Assembly: GCA_019308645.1 (NCBI GenBank)
Contig: JAFDHR010000208.1
Location: forward strand, 1 to 6,255
Reading direction: 5' to 3'
Length of the DNA: 6,255 nucleotides
From: Deltaproteobacteria bacterium
GTDB taxonomy: Bacteria > Desulfobacterota > DSM-4660 > Desulfatiglandales > B25-G16
The translations under genes and the position numbers were made by a program. Positions within the stretch are counted from its first letter, which is position 1. Every line of letters starts with the position of its first letter. This document shows, one piece after another, positions 1 through 4,966 of the stretch. A model generated the notes under the pieces. It had not been told where the DNA came from. It did not search any database and saw only the letters and a list, made by a program, of their open reading frames with translations.

Positions 1-1
1 G

Positions 2-307
2 CTGGACAAAGAAGTTGATAAGATTGTGTGGACATTTGCAAACCTCTTCCCTGCATGCCTGATCAAGTCCGTTGACAGTGTTCGTGCTAAAAAGAAGTTC
101 TTCTGGGATTACTCCAAGAACTACAACAGGCACTGGCTGGCTGCTAATATGAGCGGTGAGGCATTTTTAGGCTTTGGGGCCTTCAACACCAAGAGGATCA
201 CTGGTAAAGATACCATCGACTTTATCAAATTCCGCCAGAACATCGCTGATATGAAAACCTGGGATATGGATATGTTCGCGGAAGTGATGGGAACCCCCAA
301 AGAATAG
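2..307 (+). CDS. bamA: 6-oxocyclohex-1-ene-1-carbonyl-CoA hydrolase, C-terminal end (partial)
   Basis: Only the last 101 codons are present; the gene begins before the window. Full-length members hydrolyse the ring of 6-oxocyclohex-1-ene-1-carbonyl-CoA to 3-hydroxypimelyl-CoA, the ring-opening step of anaerobic benzoyl-CoA degradation in the cytoplasm. The visible part matches the C-terminal extension that sets this crotonase-superfamily branch apart, with the pattern RHWLAANMSGEA followed by GFGAFN, then DFIKFRQNIAD and a closing tryptophan-containing segment. The catalytic crotonase core lies outside the window and cannot be checked. The neighbour at 543 is probably the hydratase two steps earlier in the same pathway, which supports the call. 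The symbol here is the benzoate-pathway bamA (also called oah), not the outer-membrane assembly protein. The family was recognised from memory of the C-terminal pattern, so a related ring hydrolase remains possible. Confidence 0.75.
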   Translation: MDKEVDKIVWTFANLFPACLIKSVDSVRAKKKFFWDYSKNYNRHWLAANMSGEAFLGFGAFNTKRITGKDTIDFIKFRQNIADMKTWDMDMFAEVMGTPKE

Positions 308-335
308 ATAAAAACAATAGATAGTAGAAATGGTA

Positions 336-375
336 AAAGAAAAAATCCAGAAGGCGACTTCTGGATTTTTTCTTT
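336..375 (+). terminator. Intrinsic terminator of the bamA-like gene
   Basis: A perfect 18-bp inverted repeat (336-353 with 358-375) encloses the tetraloop GCGA, which fits the stable GNRA class. The GC-containing inner part (TCCAGAAG / CTTCTGGA) is followed by an uninterrupted T6 tract, and the A-rich left arm pairs with it. It begins 28 bp after the stop codon at 307, so it ends the upstream transcript and separates it from the gene at 543. Confidence 0.9.
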
Positions 376-421
376 GAGAATTAGATGCTAAATAGATATC
401 TAAAGGCATGTAAATCCGCAG

Positions 422-450
422 TTGAACTGACGTGCAATTTTAAGTATAAA
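422..450 (+). promoter_or_regulatory. Sigma-70-type promoter for the dienoyl-CoA hydratase gene
   Basis: TTGAAC (422-427) and TATAAA (445-450) are separated by exactly 17 bases, giving good -35 and -10 boxes. The expected start is near 457, which leaves a leader of about 85 bases before the ATG at 543. The promoter lies directly after a strong terminator, which fits an independently transcribed gene. It was predicted by eye. Confidence 0.55.
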
Positions 451-542
451 GATGATTACTAAACCCATAAGGTGGATTACTGAAAAGGGTTTTTGGACTA
501 ACTAATAAGGTTTATTATAGATACCTTAGAAAGGAGAAAAAG

Positions 543-1310
543 ATGTCCTATAAAAATATTAATGTCCGCATTGAAGGGGGACTGGGAACGATTACCCTTA
601 ACAGGCCTCCTGTGAATGTTCTTAATATTGAAATGATGAATGAAATAAATGATATACTTAAAGATTGGATAGAAAAGAGGGATCTTAAGGTAGTTCTATT
701 TAATACAGAGGGAAAATGTTTTTCCGCCGGTGTGGACGTAGGTGAGCATATGGGTGATTTGGTGCCTAAGATGATAGAGAGCTTCCATGGCATGTTTCGA
801 CTGATGGATCAATTAGGTGCGGTTACTGTAGCTTCTGTCTACGGATCTTGTTTAGGTGGGGGGTGTGAGCTGGCGGTTTTTTGCGATCTGGTAATTGCAG
901 ATGATACAGCAAAATTTGGACAGCCTGAGATCCAGGTGGGTGTACTTCCCCCGATTGCTGCCCAGATAATGCCACGGATTATTGGAAGAAAGGCTGCTAT
1001 GGATTTGATTCTTTCAGGCCGGATTGTCTCTGCACAGGAGTCAATGGGTATGGGACTCATAAACAAGGTAGTTCCAAAAGGCGATTTACCTCAGGAAACT
1101 GATGAATTCATTAAGCCTTATCTATCTCTTAGTGCTAAGGTTGTAAGCATTACAAAAAAGACTATAAAAGCTGGTTTGAGAGATGACTTTGAACCTTCAT
1201 TAAAGGTTATTGAAGAGATATATTTAAATGAATTAATGAAGACAACCGATGCCCAGGAAGGATTAAAGGCATTTTTAGAGAAAAGGACTCCTGAGTGGAA
1301 AAACTGTTGA
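543..1310 (+). CDS. bamR: Cyclohexa-1,5-diene-1-carbonyl-CoA hydratase (enoyl-CoA hydratase family)
   Basis: A 255-residue protein of the crotonase superfamily, full length for the family. It should add water to cyclohexa-1,5-diene-1-carbonyl-CoA, the product of benzoyl-CoA reductase, giving 6-hydroxycyclohex-1-ene-1-carbonyl-CoA in the cytoplasm. Seen directly: the CoA/oxyanion segment FSAGVDV (60-66), the second oxyanion segment GGGCEL (105-110), and two glutamates, E109 and E129 (GQPEI), exactly 20 residues apart as are the two catalytic glutamates of classical enoyl-CoA hydratase. The usual IPGAGGTQRL stretch is replaced by LPPIAAQIMPRI (135-146), as I recall for dienoyl-CoA hydratases rather than fatty-acid enzymes. 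The ATG follows AAGGAG (531-536) at a spacing of 6. The bamA-like neighbour supports the pathway assignment. A different acyl-CoA hydratase cannot be excluded. The symbol dch is also used. Confidence 0.72.
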   Translation: MSYKNINVRIEGGLGTITLNRPPVNVLNIEMMNEINDILKDWIEKRDLKVVLFNTEGKCFSAGVDVGEHMGDLVPKMIESFHGMFRLMDQLGAVTVASVYGSCLGGGCELAVFCDLVIADDTAKFGQPEIQVGVLPPIAAQIMPRIIGRKAAMDLILSGRIVSAQESMGMGLINKVVPKGDLPQETDEFIKPYLSLSAKVVSITKKTIKAGLRDDFEPSLKVIEEIYLNELMKTTDAQEGLKAFLEKRTPEWKNC

Positions 1311-1313
1311 TTG

Positions 1314-1362
1314 CTTGAAACTTGAAACTTGAAACTCTAATATCCAGTTTCAAGTATCCAGT
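1314..1362. repeat. Tandem CTTGAAA repeats with inverted copy and TATCCAGT duplication
   Basis: Three perfect head-to-tail copies of CTTGAAA fill 1314-1334. The last copy plus CT (1328-1336) is the left arm of a 9-bp inverted repeat with AGTTTCAAG (1346-1354), loop 9 bases. TATCCAGT occurs at 1341-1348 and again at 1355-1362. The cluster fills almost the whole spacer between the hydratase stop and the rlpA start. No T-run follows the hairpin, so it is not a clear intrinsic terminator. Confidence 0.8.
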
Positions 1363-1367
1363 GAATC

Positions 1368-2144
1368 ATGAAAAAATTTATTTCTTTCCTTATTATTATA
1401 GGTATTTTTGGCTGTGCTGGTAGCAAAAAACTGATAAAAGTTAGCAGTTATAAAAAACCGGCTATAGTATTGCCGAAAACAATAGATGGCCGCGTACCTA
1501 AATCATATTCGGTAAACGGGGTAGTATATTATCCTCTTCTGAATGGAGAAGGGTTTGTTCAGGAAGGCATGGCTTCATGGTATGGAAAGGATTTTCATGG
1601 AAAGAAAACTTCCAATGGTGAGACGTATAATATGCATGGTAAGACTGCCGCCCATAAAACATTACCCTTTGGAACATATGTAAACGTAGTGAATTTAGCG
1701 AATCGCAGAGAGGTTATCGTGAGGATTAACGATAGAGGCCCTTTTGTTAAAGGGAGGATTATTGATCTATCGTATGGTGCTGGTAGACAGATAGGATTGG
1801 TTGGCCCAGGAGTAGCAAAAGTACGTCTGGTTGCCTTATCAAGGAAGATTGGACAGATTAAATCAGGTAATGACTATGTGCCACTCGTAGAGGCAGTGGA
1901 TTTTAGGAAAGGGAAGTTTACTATACAGGTTGGCGCCTTTGAAAATAAAGATAATGCGCTAAGATTAGTAGATCGCCTTAGAGTTATCTTTAGTTATGTT
2001 ACTATCACAACGTATGTGTCGCCTCAAGAAAAAACTCTTTACAGGGTGAGGGTGTCCCTTTCCAATGAGTTAACCGGGGCCAATAAAATGGTTGATAAAT
2101 TGAAATATCTTGGATTTTCTGAGACTTTTATTGTAGCGCTTTAG
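1368..2144 (+). CDS. rlpA: RlpA-type septal lytic transglycosylase, lipoprotein with SPOR domain
   Basis: A 258-residue outer-membrane lipoprotein that, by family knowledge, cleaves peptidoglycan glycan strands lacking stem peptides and helps separate daughter cells. The N-terminus is a lipoprotein signal: MKK, a hydrophobic run, then the lipobox IFGC with the modified cysteine at residue 16; the following Ala-Gly fits outer-membrane sorting. The double-psi beta-barrel domain spans about 67-156 with ASWYG (69-73), TSNGE (81-85), [11 protein letters not shown] (93-103) and NDRGPF (121-126), so the conserved E85, H96 and D122 are all present. A C-terminal SPOR domain (about 183-258, starting KFTIQVGAF) should bind denuded septal glycan. 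The ATG at 1368 is chosen because it gives the complete signal peptide, yet no Shine-Dalgarno sequence precedes it. The stop overlaps that of the convergent IHF/HU gene. Confidence 0.93.
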   Translation: MKKFISFLIIIGIFGCAGSKKLIKVSSYKKPAIVLPKTIDGRVPKSYSVNGVVYYPLLNGEGFVQEGMASWYGKDFHGKKTSNGETYNMHGKTAAHKTLPFGTYVNVVNLANRREVIVRINDRGPFVKGRIIDLSYGAGRQIGLVGPGVAKVRLVALSRKIGQIKSGNDYVPLVEAVDFRKGKFTIQVGAFENKDNALRLVDRLRVIFSYVTITTYVSPQEKTLYRVRVSLSNELTGANKMVDKLKYLGFSETFIVAL

Positions 2145-2428
2145 CCCTTATGATTGATTTTTTTCCGGAGAACACCAGAGGTCCGAAACACAACAACTTT
2201 CCTTGCTCGTAACTTTAGGTCTTCTTTGGTTTGAGGATTTCTTCCTTTTCGAGCTGCTTTATCTTTGACAATGAATTTCCCAAAGCCGCTTATGAGGAGA
2301 TTTTCTTCTTTTGCAAGTGTTTGCTTGATTATTTCTAACAAACTTCCTACAACCCTTCTTGATTGGTTTTTGCTTAGACCCACCTGATTGTAAATATTAT
2401 CTATAATTTTGTCTTTGGTTAAGGTCAT
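2141..2428 (-). CDS. ihfA: Integration host factor alpha / HU-family DNA-binding protein
   Basis: A 95-residue nucleoid protein of the HU/IHF family that binds the minor groove and sharply bends DNA. Helices fill about 3-40, then the beta-arm region carries LISGFGKF (45-52) and the arm tip GRNPQT (62-67), with intercalating proline P65. The opening TLTKDKIID and the long alpha region resemble IHF-alpha more than HU. That choice is a judgement, and HU is the alternative. An upstream in-frame ATG (2476) would add 16 residues, but the start at 2428 is preferred: it has a perfect AAGGAGG (2443-2437) eight bases upstream and gives the family's normal N-terminus. FRTS replaces the more usual FRPS near residue 81. 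It follows coaD on the same strand after 71 bases, so it is probably the operon's last gene, with its own strong ribosome site. Confidence 0.85.
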   Translation of the reverse strand: MTLTKDKIIDNIYNQVGLSKNQSRRVVGSLLEIIKQTLAKEENLLISGFGKFIVKDKAARKGRNPQTKEDLKLRARKVVVFRTSGVLRKKINHKG

Positions 2429-2499
2429 GCAATATTCCTCCTTAATTTTCTGGTTTGGATTAATTTGTAGAACCACGTCCTCTAGATTTGGATTCTTTA

Positions 2500-2985
2500 T
2501 TATTGAAAGCCAAATTTTTCTTTTAGTTTCTGGCAGACAACATCAGGGACAAGACCCCCAATAGCCCCCCCAAAACTGGCCGCCTCTTTTATTATCGTAG
2601 AACTGGTATAGAGCCATTTGTAGTCAGTCATCATGAAAATTGTTTGTATATTTTTGTTTAACTTCCTGTTCATCAATGACATTTGAAATTCATATTCAAA
2701 GTCTGAGAGGGCTCTCATTCCTCTTAGGATTATATTGGTTTTTTTGCCGTCTACATAATCAACAAGTAAGCCATTAAAGGGCTCCACAAAGATCCCATCA
2801 GAGTTTTTAATTGATTCCTGTATCAATTTTATCCTCTCATCCAGGGTAAAAAGGGTTTTTTTCATAGGTTTGGAGGCAACGGCAATGGTAATAGAATCAA
2901 ACATGGTATGCGCCCTTCTTACAATACTGAGATGGCCGTTTGTTATAGGATCAAAGGAGCCAGGATATATAGCCATTTTGCCCAT
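2500..2985 (-). CDS. coaD: Phosphopantetheine adenylyltransferase
   Basis: A 161-residue cytoplasmic enzyme, normal length, that joins 4'-phosphopantetheine and ATP to give dephospho-CoA, the penultimate step of coenzyme A synthesis. The nucleotidyltransferase signature GSFDPITNGH occupies 9-18 with catalytic H18. K42 and the loop RGMRALSDFEYE (88-99, including R91) match the substrate-binding positions, and SSTIIKE (128-134) is the family's C-terminal ATP-binding motif. Start: the ATG at 2985 has AAGGA eight bases upstream and the same spacing to GSFDP as the E. coli protein. The ATG three codons later has no ribosome site. The rsmD stop ends one base before this ATG and the ribosome site lies inside rsmD, so translation is probably coupled. 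A CoA enzyme suits a CoA-thioester-based aromatic degrader, but it is a universal housekeeping gene. Confidence 0.96.
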   Translation of the reverse strand: MGKMAIYPGSFDPITNGHLSIVRRAHTMFDSITIAVASKPMKKTLFTLDERIKLIQESIKNSDGIFVEPFNGLLVDYVDGKKTNIILRGMRALSDFEYEFQMSLMNRKLNKNIQTIFMMTDYKWLYTSSTIIKEAASFGGAIGGLVPDVVCQKLKEKFGFQ

Positions 2986-2986
2986 T

Positions 2987-3556
2987 TTATCTTTCCTTAT
3001 GATTAGAGTAAAAACCTATTACTGTTGAGCCATACGATTTCGTTAGTTTTAGCTGAAGGTTATAAAGATCGATAGGGAATGGATCATTGGCATTTTTTGA
3101 TGATTCAACAATTATCCTGCTATCTTTCGCCAACAGTTTTGTATCTAGTAATTTATGAATCGTGGGCCTAATGTATCCTTTTCCATAGGGAGGGTCAATA
3201 AATACCACATCGAATTGACCACACCCAAGATCCTGAATATGGGGCAAACCATTCGGCAATTTCGCTCTTATAATCATCGAAAGCCCTTCATAGCCGCACA
3301 TAATGAGGTTATTTTTTATTATAACAAGGGCCCTGTGTGAGTTATCTACAAAAACAGCGTTTTTGGCACCTCTGCTTAGGGATTCTATCCCCAGACTACC
3401 TGTGCCAGCAAATAGATCTAATACTCTAAAATCAGTTAATGTCTGGCCCAATATATCAAATATAGACCCTCTCACTATATCTGAGGTAGGCCGTATAGTA
3501 ACCCCTTTGATTTTTGCCAGCCGGCGGCCCCTGATCATACCGCCAGTTATTCTCAT
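2987..3556 (-). CDS. rsmD: 16S rRNA (guanine(966)-N(2))-methyltransferase RsmD
   Basis: A 189-residue SAM-dependent methyltransferase that modifies G966 of 16S rRNA in the small subunit. Seen: the N-terminal MRITGG and RGRRL segments, RPTSDIVRGSIFDIL (22-36), SAM motif I LDLFAGTGSLG (46-56) followed by ESLSRGA (58-64), and the catalytic motif DVVFIDPPYG (116-125). Length and motif order are normal. The ATG at 3556 gives the conserved N-terminus, although no clear Shine-Dalgarno sequence is seen upstream. A possible promoter lies within the repeat element at 3649-3678. The rsmD-coaD order, with a one-base gap, is common in bacteria and supports both calls. Residues 163-189 are less conserved in style, which is usual. 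Confidence 0.95.
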   Translation of the reverse strand: MRITGGMIRGRRLAKIKGVTIRPTSDIVRGSIFDILGQTLTDFRVLDLFAGTGSLGIESLSRGAKNAVFVDNSHRALVIIKNNLIMCGYEGLSMIIRAKLPNGLPHIQDLGCGQFDVVFIDPPYGKGYIRPTIHKLLDTKLLAKDSRIIVESSKNANDPFPIDLYNLQLKLTKSYGSTVIGFYSNHKER

Positions 3557-3600
3557 AATGTTTTAAAGTTATTATTAGGTAACTACCCAGATATCTTGCC

Positions 3601-3631
3601 ACAAAGACACAAAGACACAAAGACACAAAGA
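3601..3631. repeat. ACAAAGAC tandem repeat, 3.9 copies
   Basis: Three perfect copies of the 8-bp unit ACAAAGAC (3601-3624) are followed by seven bases of a fourth. It lies 45 bp upstream of the rsmD start and inside its probable leader. An 8-bp unit is prone to slippage, so copy number may vary between strains. Confidence 0.9.
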
Positions 3632-3648
3632 TTATAGAATTATTCTTT

Positions 3649-3678
3649 ATAATACCCTGAGAAAATTCTGTTATTCAA
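3649..3678 (-). promoter_or_regulatory. Possible promoter for rsmD-coaD-ihfA inside the mini-element
   Basis: On the minus strand TTGAAT (3678-3673) and TATTAT (3654-3649) are 18 bases apart. The predicted start near 3642 leaves a leader of about 85 bases that reads through the tandem repeat. A second TATAAT (3636-3631) has no convincing -35 box. The region is AT-rich, so chance matches are likely and confidence is modest. Confidence 0.35.
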
Positions 3679-3838
3679 TTTATATTTATTTCCCCTTTGG
3701 GTCTTAGTGCCTTGGTGGCTGAATAGTTACGTTATTAGTAGCTAAAATGAGTTAACGCAAGTCTGATAGAAACAATTTACTGACATTACCCAAATTTTGT
3801 AATTGCTCAAAATCCTGTGGAAATTTACTGCTTTTTTA

Positions 3839-3868
3839 GGGCATGAGTATCTTTTTTTGCTTATGCCC
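3839..3868 (+). other. Hairpin formed by the left middle repeat copy
   Basis: Nine stem pairs (3839-3847 with 3860-3868, one G-U) enclose a 12-base loop containing T7. The T-run lies inside the loop and not after the stem, so this is not a standard intrinsic terminator. Confidence 0.6.
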
Positions 3869-3984
3869 CTGGCCCAGACCTGACAAGCAATGCTGACGCT
3901 GTATTGCCAGGACTTATAAATGATATCGATATTGCAATATTTGCCGAGGAAGTCGCGCCAGGGCAGGCCTTAAATATAACTTAA
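3847..3984 (+). pseudogene. Possible decayed coding fragment, start lost
   Basis: The frame is open from 3847 to the TAA at 3982-3984 and has protein-like composition, for example ADAVLPGLINDIDIAIF and AEEVAPGQALNIT, with an AYA segment like a signal-peptidase site just before. There is no usable start in this frame. An ATG at 3843 lies in another frame and would join it only by a shift at the T7 run (3852-3858). The family is not recognised. The acidic stretch vaguely recalls the region before the von Willebrand domain of PilY1-like surface proteins, but that is a weak impression. The fragment sits inside the foldback region, so it may be chance. Confidence 0.25.
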
Positions 3985-3999
3985 GATTAGTTGTCGTTT

Positions 4000-4015
4000 T
4001 CCCGACATGTCGGGA
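4000..4015. repeat. 16-bp perfect palindrome
   Basis: TCCCGACATGTCGGGA is its own reverse complement. It lies near the middle of the foldback region. A perfect palindrome this long is the shape of a dimeric regulator's operator or of a short cruciform, but no regulator gene is nearby. Confidence 0.8.
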
Positions 4016-4144
4016 GATAATATAGACGGAGCATATGATTCTAAGGCCAAGTTGCTATTACCCAATTTTGAAACGACATGGCAAGGCGCCCTGTTAGAAG
4101 GGCATAACAAAAAAAGATACCCATGCCCTTCCTTAAATTATTGA
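4007..4144 (+). pseudogene. Possible second decayed coding fragment or 45-codon small ORF
   Basis: From the ATG at 4007 a 45-codon frame runs to the TGA at 4142-4144, with protein-like stretches such as GDNIDGAYDSKAKLLLPNF and WQGALLEGHNKK. No ribosome site precedes the ATG, which lies inside the 16-bp palindrome. It is in a different frame from the fragment at 3847-3984, so the two could be parts of one frameshifted gene. The family is not recognised. The C-terminal part is dictated by the right repeat copy, which argues against real coding there. Confidence 0.22.
4097..4131. other. Hairpin formed by the right middle repeat copy
   Basis: A perfect 9-bp stem, GAAGGGCAT (4097-4105) with ATGCCCTTC (4123-4131), encloses a 17-base loop containing A7. 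It lies about 30 bases downstream of the pssA stop, so it could stabilise or end that transcript, but no T-run follows the stem on the minus strand. Confidence 0.5.
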
Positions 4145-4159
4145 GCATATACCAAATTT

Positions 4160-4966
4160 TCATAATTCGTTTTTTATACTCTTTTTACTTTTCTCGAGAG
4201 AGGAATCAATCATAGGATGAGCTCTCTTTGTAGATCTATGAGTGAGATGATAGAGCGTTAGAAAAGGACCTGAGATCACATAGATAGTAGAGAAAAGGAA
4301 TAACATAAAAGCAGGCTTATATGCCACGACAGTAAAGAGAAGTATGGTGGCTACCAGAACATTAAAGGGCTTTCTCTTAAAAAGTTCGAGCTCTTTAAAA
4401 CTGAGATAATCAATTGTGCTGACCATAAGAAATGATAGGAGATAAATAGCGCTTATAATAATAATATGTTTGTTTTCGGTAAGGCCATCTAAGGAACTAA
4501 TAAAAAGCACAAGAGTAGCAATAAAGATAGCTGCTCCAGGGATAGGTAATCCTTTGAAGTGATCAGATTCAAGATTGTTTTTTTGAATGTTGAATCTGGC
4601 AAGCCTTAAGGCACCGCAGATAACATACAGAAAGACAGCCAGCCAGCCAAATCTTCCAAATGATTGCAGAGACCACGTAAAGGCCAGCAATCCAGGAGCC
4701 ACACCAAATGCAACTAGATCTGAGAGAGAATCATATTCGGCACCAAATTGACTGGTTGTATTGGTATAGCGAGCAATTTTTCCATCTAATCCATCGAATA
4801 TAGAAGAGATGAGGATAGCAATGGCTGCGGCATCATATCTTCCCTGGATAGCGGCAATGATGGCATAGAACCCACCAAATAGGCTACAGGAGGTGAATAG
4901 GTTTGGAAGGATGTATATTCCTTTTTTATTTCTCTTTTTTAATTTATTTTTTGTTTTCAGTCTCAC
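4160..4966 (-). CDS. pssA: CDP-diacylglycerol--serine O-phosphatidyltransferase
   Basis: A 268-residue inner-membrane enzyme that makes phosphatidylserine from CDP-diacylglycerol and serine, the substrate of the neighbouring decarboxylase. The CDP-alcohol phosphatidyltransferase signature is complete: D58, D61-G62, A65-R66, G75, D79 and D83 with exact family spacing. The N-terminus is lysine/arginine-rich (1-15) and followed by about eight hydrophobic segments, including 18-40, 86-100, 106-123, 143-158, 167-183, 203-216 and 219-237. The tail after 243 is charged and probably cytoplasmic. The start is GTG at 4966 with AGGA about eight bases upstream; no in-frame ATG lies anywhere near the N-terminus. 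The first 23 bases lie inside the end of psd, so the two are probably translationally coupled. Length is at the upper end for the short integral-membrane PssA type. Confidence 0.95.
   Translation of the reverse strand: MRLKTKNKLKKRNKKGIYILPNLFTSCSLFGGFYAIIAAIQGRYDAAAIAILISSIFDGLDGKIARYTNTTSQFGAEYDSLSDLVAFGVAPGLLAFTWSLQSFGRFGWLAVFLYVICGALRLARFNIQKNNLESDHFKGLPIPGAAIFIATLVLFISSLDGLTENKHIIIISAIYLLSFLMVSTIDYLSFKELELFKRKPFNVLVATILLFTVVAYKPAFMLFLFSTIYVISGPFLTLYHLTHRSTKRAHPMIDSSLEKSKKSIKNEL

Larger units (their letters stand above)
3598..3719. repeat. Mini-element with 25-bp imperfect terminal inverted repeats
   Basis: The left arm 3598-3622 and the reverse complement of the right arm 3695-3719 agree at 21 of 25 positions without gaps, both starting GCCAC and ending CAAAG. 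The ~72-bp interior is AT-rich with no reading frame. The left arm runs into a tandem array of an 8-bp unit (3601-3631). Similar CCACCAAGGCAC / ACAAAGAC sequences are, as I recall, scattered in intergenic DNA of several environmental bacterial lineages, which suggests a dispersed non-autonomous repeat. No clean target-site duplication touches the arms. Confidence 0.65.
3792..4159. repeat. Nested foldback (inverted-repeat) region, origin unknown
   Basis: Three inverted pairs nest symmetrically. Outer: 3793-3810 with 4141-4158 (15 of 18 match). Middle: 3838-3868 with 4100-4129 (one substitution and one single-base gap). Inner: 3959-3971 with 4083-4093 (one 2-base gap). TGTCGTTT (3992-3999) also pairs with 4071-4078. 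Each middle copy is itself a hairpin with GGGCAT / ATGCCC stem ends and a seven-base T or A run in the loop. The right outer arm stops directly at the pssA stop codon. No transposase or recombinase lies inside. It could be a miniature transposon, an invertible segment, or a structured RNA; the sequence alone does not decide. Confidence 0.6.

Noticed and set aside
167..409. Minus-strand reading frame of 80 codons across the bamA end and terminator
   Set aside because: It is antisense to a recognised coding region and runs through an intrinsic terminator hairpin; its sequence fits no family.
548..1066. Minus-strand reading frames within the hydratase gene
   Set aside because: They are antisense shadows of a gene with conserved catalytic residues, without ribosome sites.
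1328..1354. CTTGAAACT inverted repeat as terminator of the hydratase gene
   Set aside because: The 9-bp AT-rich stem is not followed by a T-run.
2429..2476. N-terminal extension of 16 residues on the IHF/HU protein from an upstream ATG
   Set aside because: The family N-terminus begins at the internal ATG (2428), which has a perfect AAGGAGG eight bases upstream; the extension is not family-like.
2429..2499. Small RNA or terminator between coaD and ihfA
   Set aside because: Only short, imperfect pairings are visible and no T-run follows them; the gap mainly carries the ihfA ribosome site.
3155..3566. Two plus-strand reading frames within rsmD
   Set aside because: They are shadows of rsmD, which carries all methyltransferase motifs.
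3601..3631. Tandem ACAAAGAC units as a CRISPR array
   Set aside because: The unit is 8 bp with no spacers, so it is a simple tandem repeat.
3839..3868. Left hairpin of the foldback region as an intrinsic terminator
   Set aside because: The T7 run is in the loop, not after the stem.
3792..4159. Retron, toxin-antitoxin or other named system in the intergenic region
   Set aside because: No reverse transcriptase, toxin-like or antitoxin-like gene is present; only repeats and short unrecognised frames are seen.
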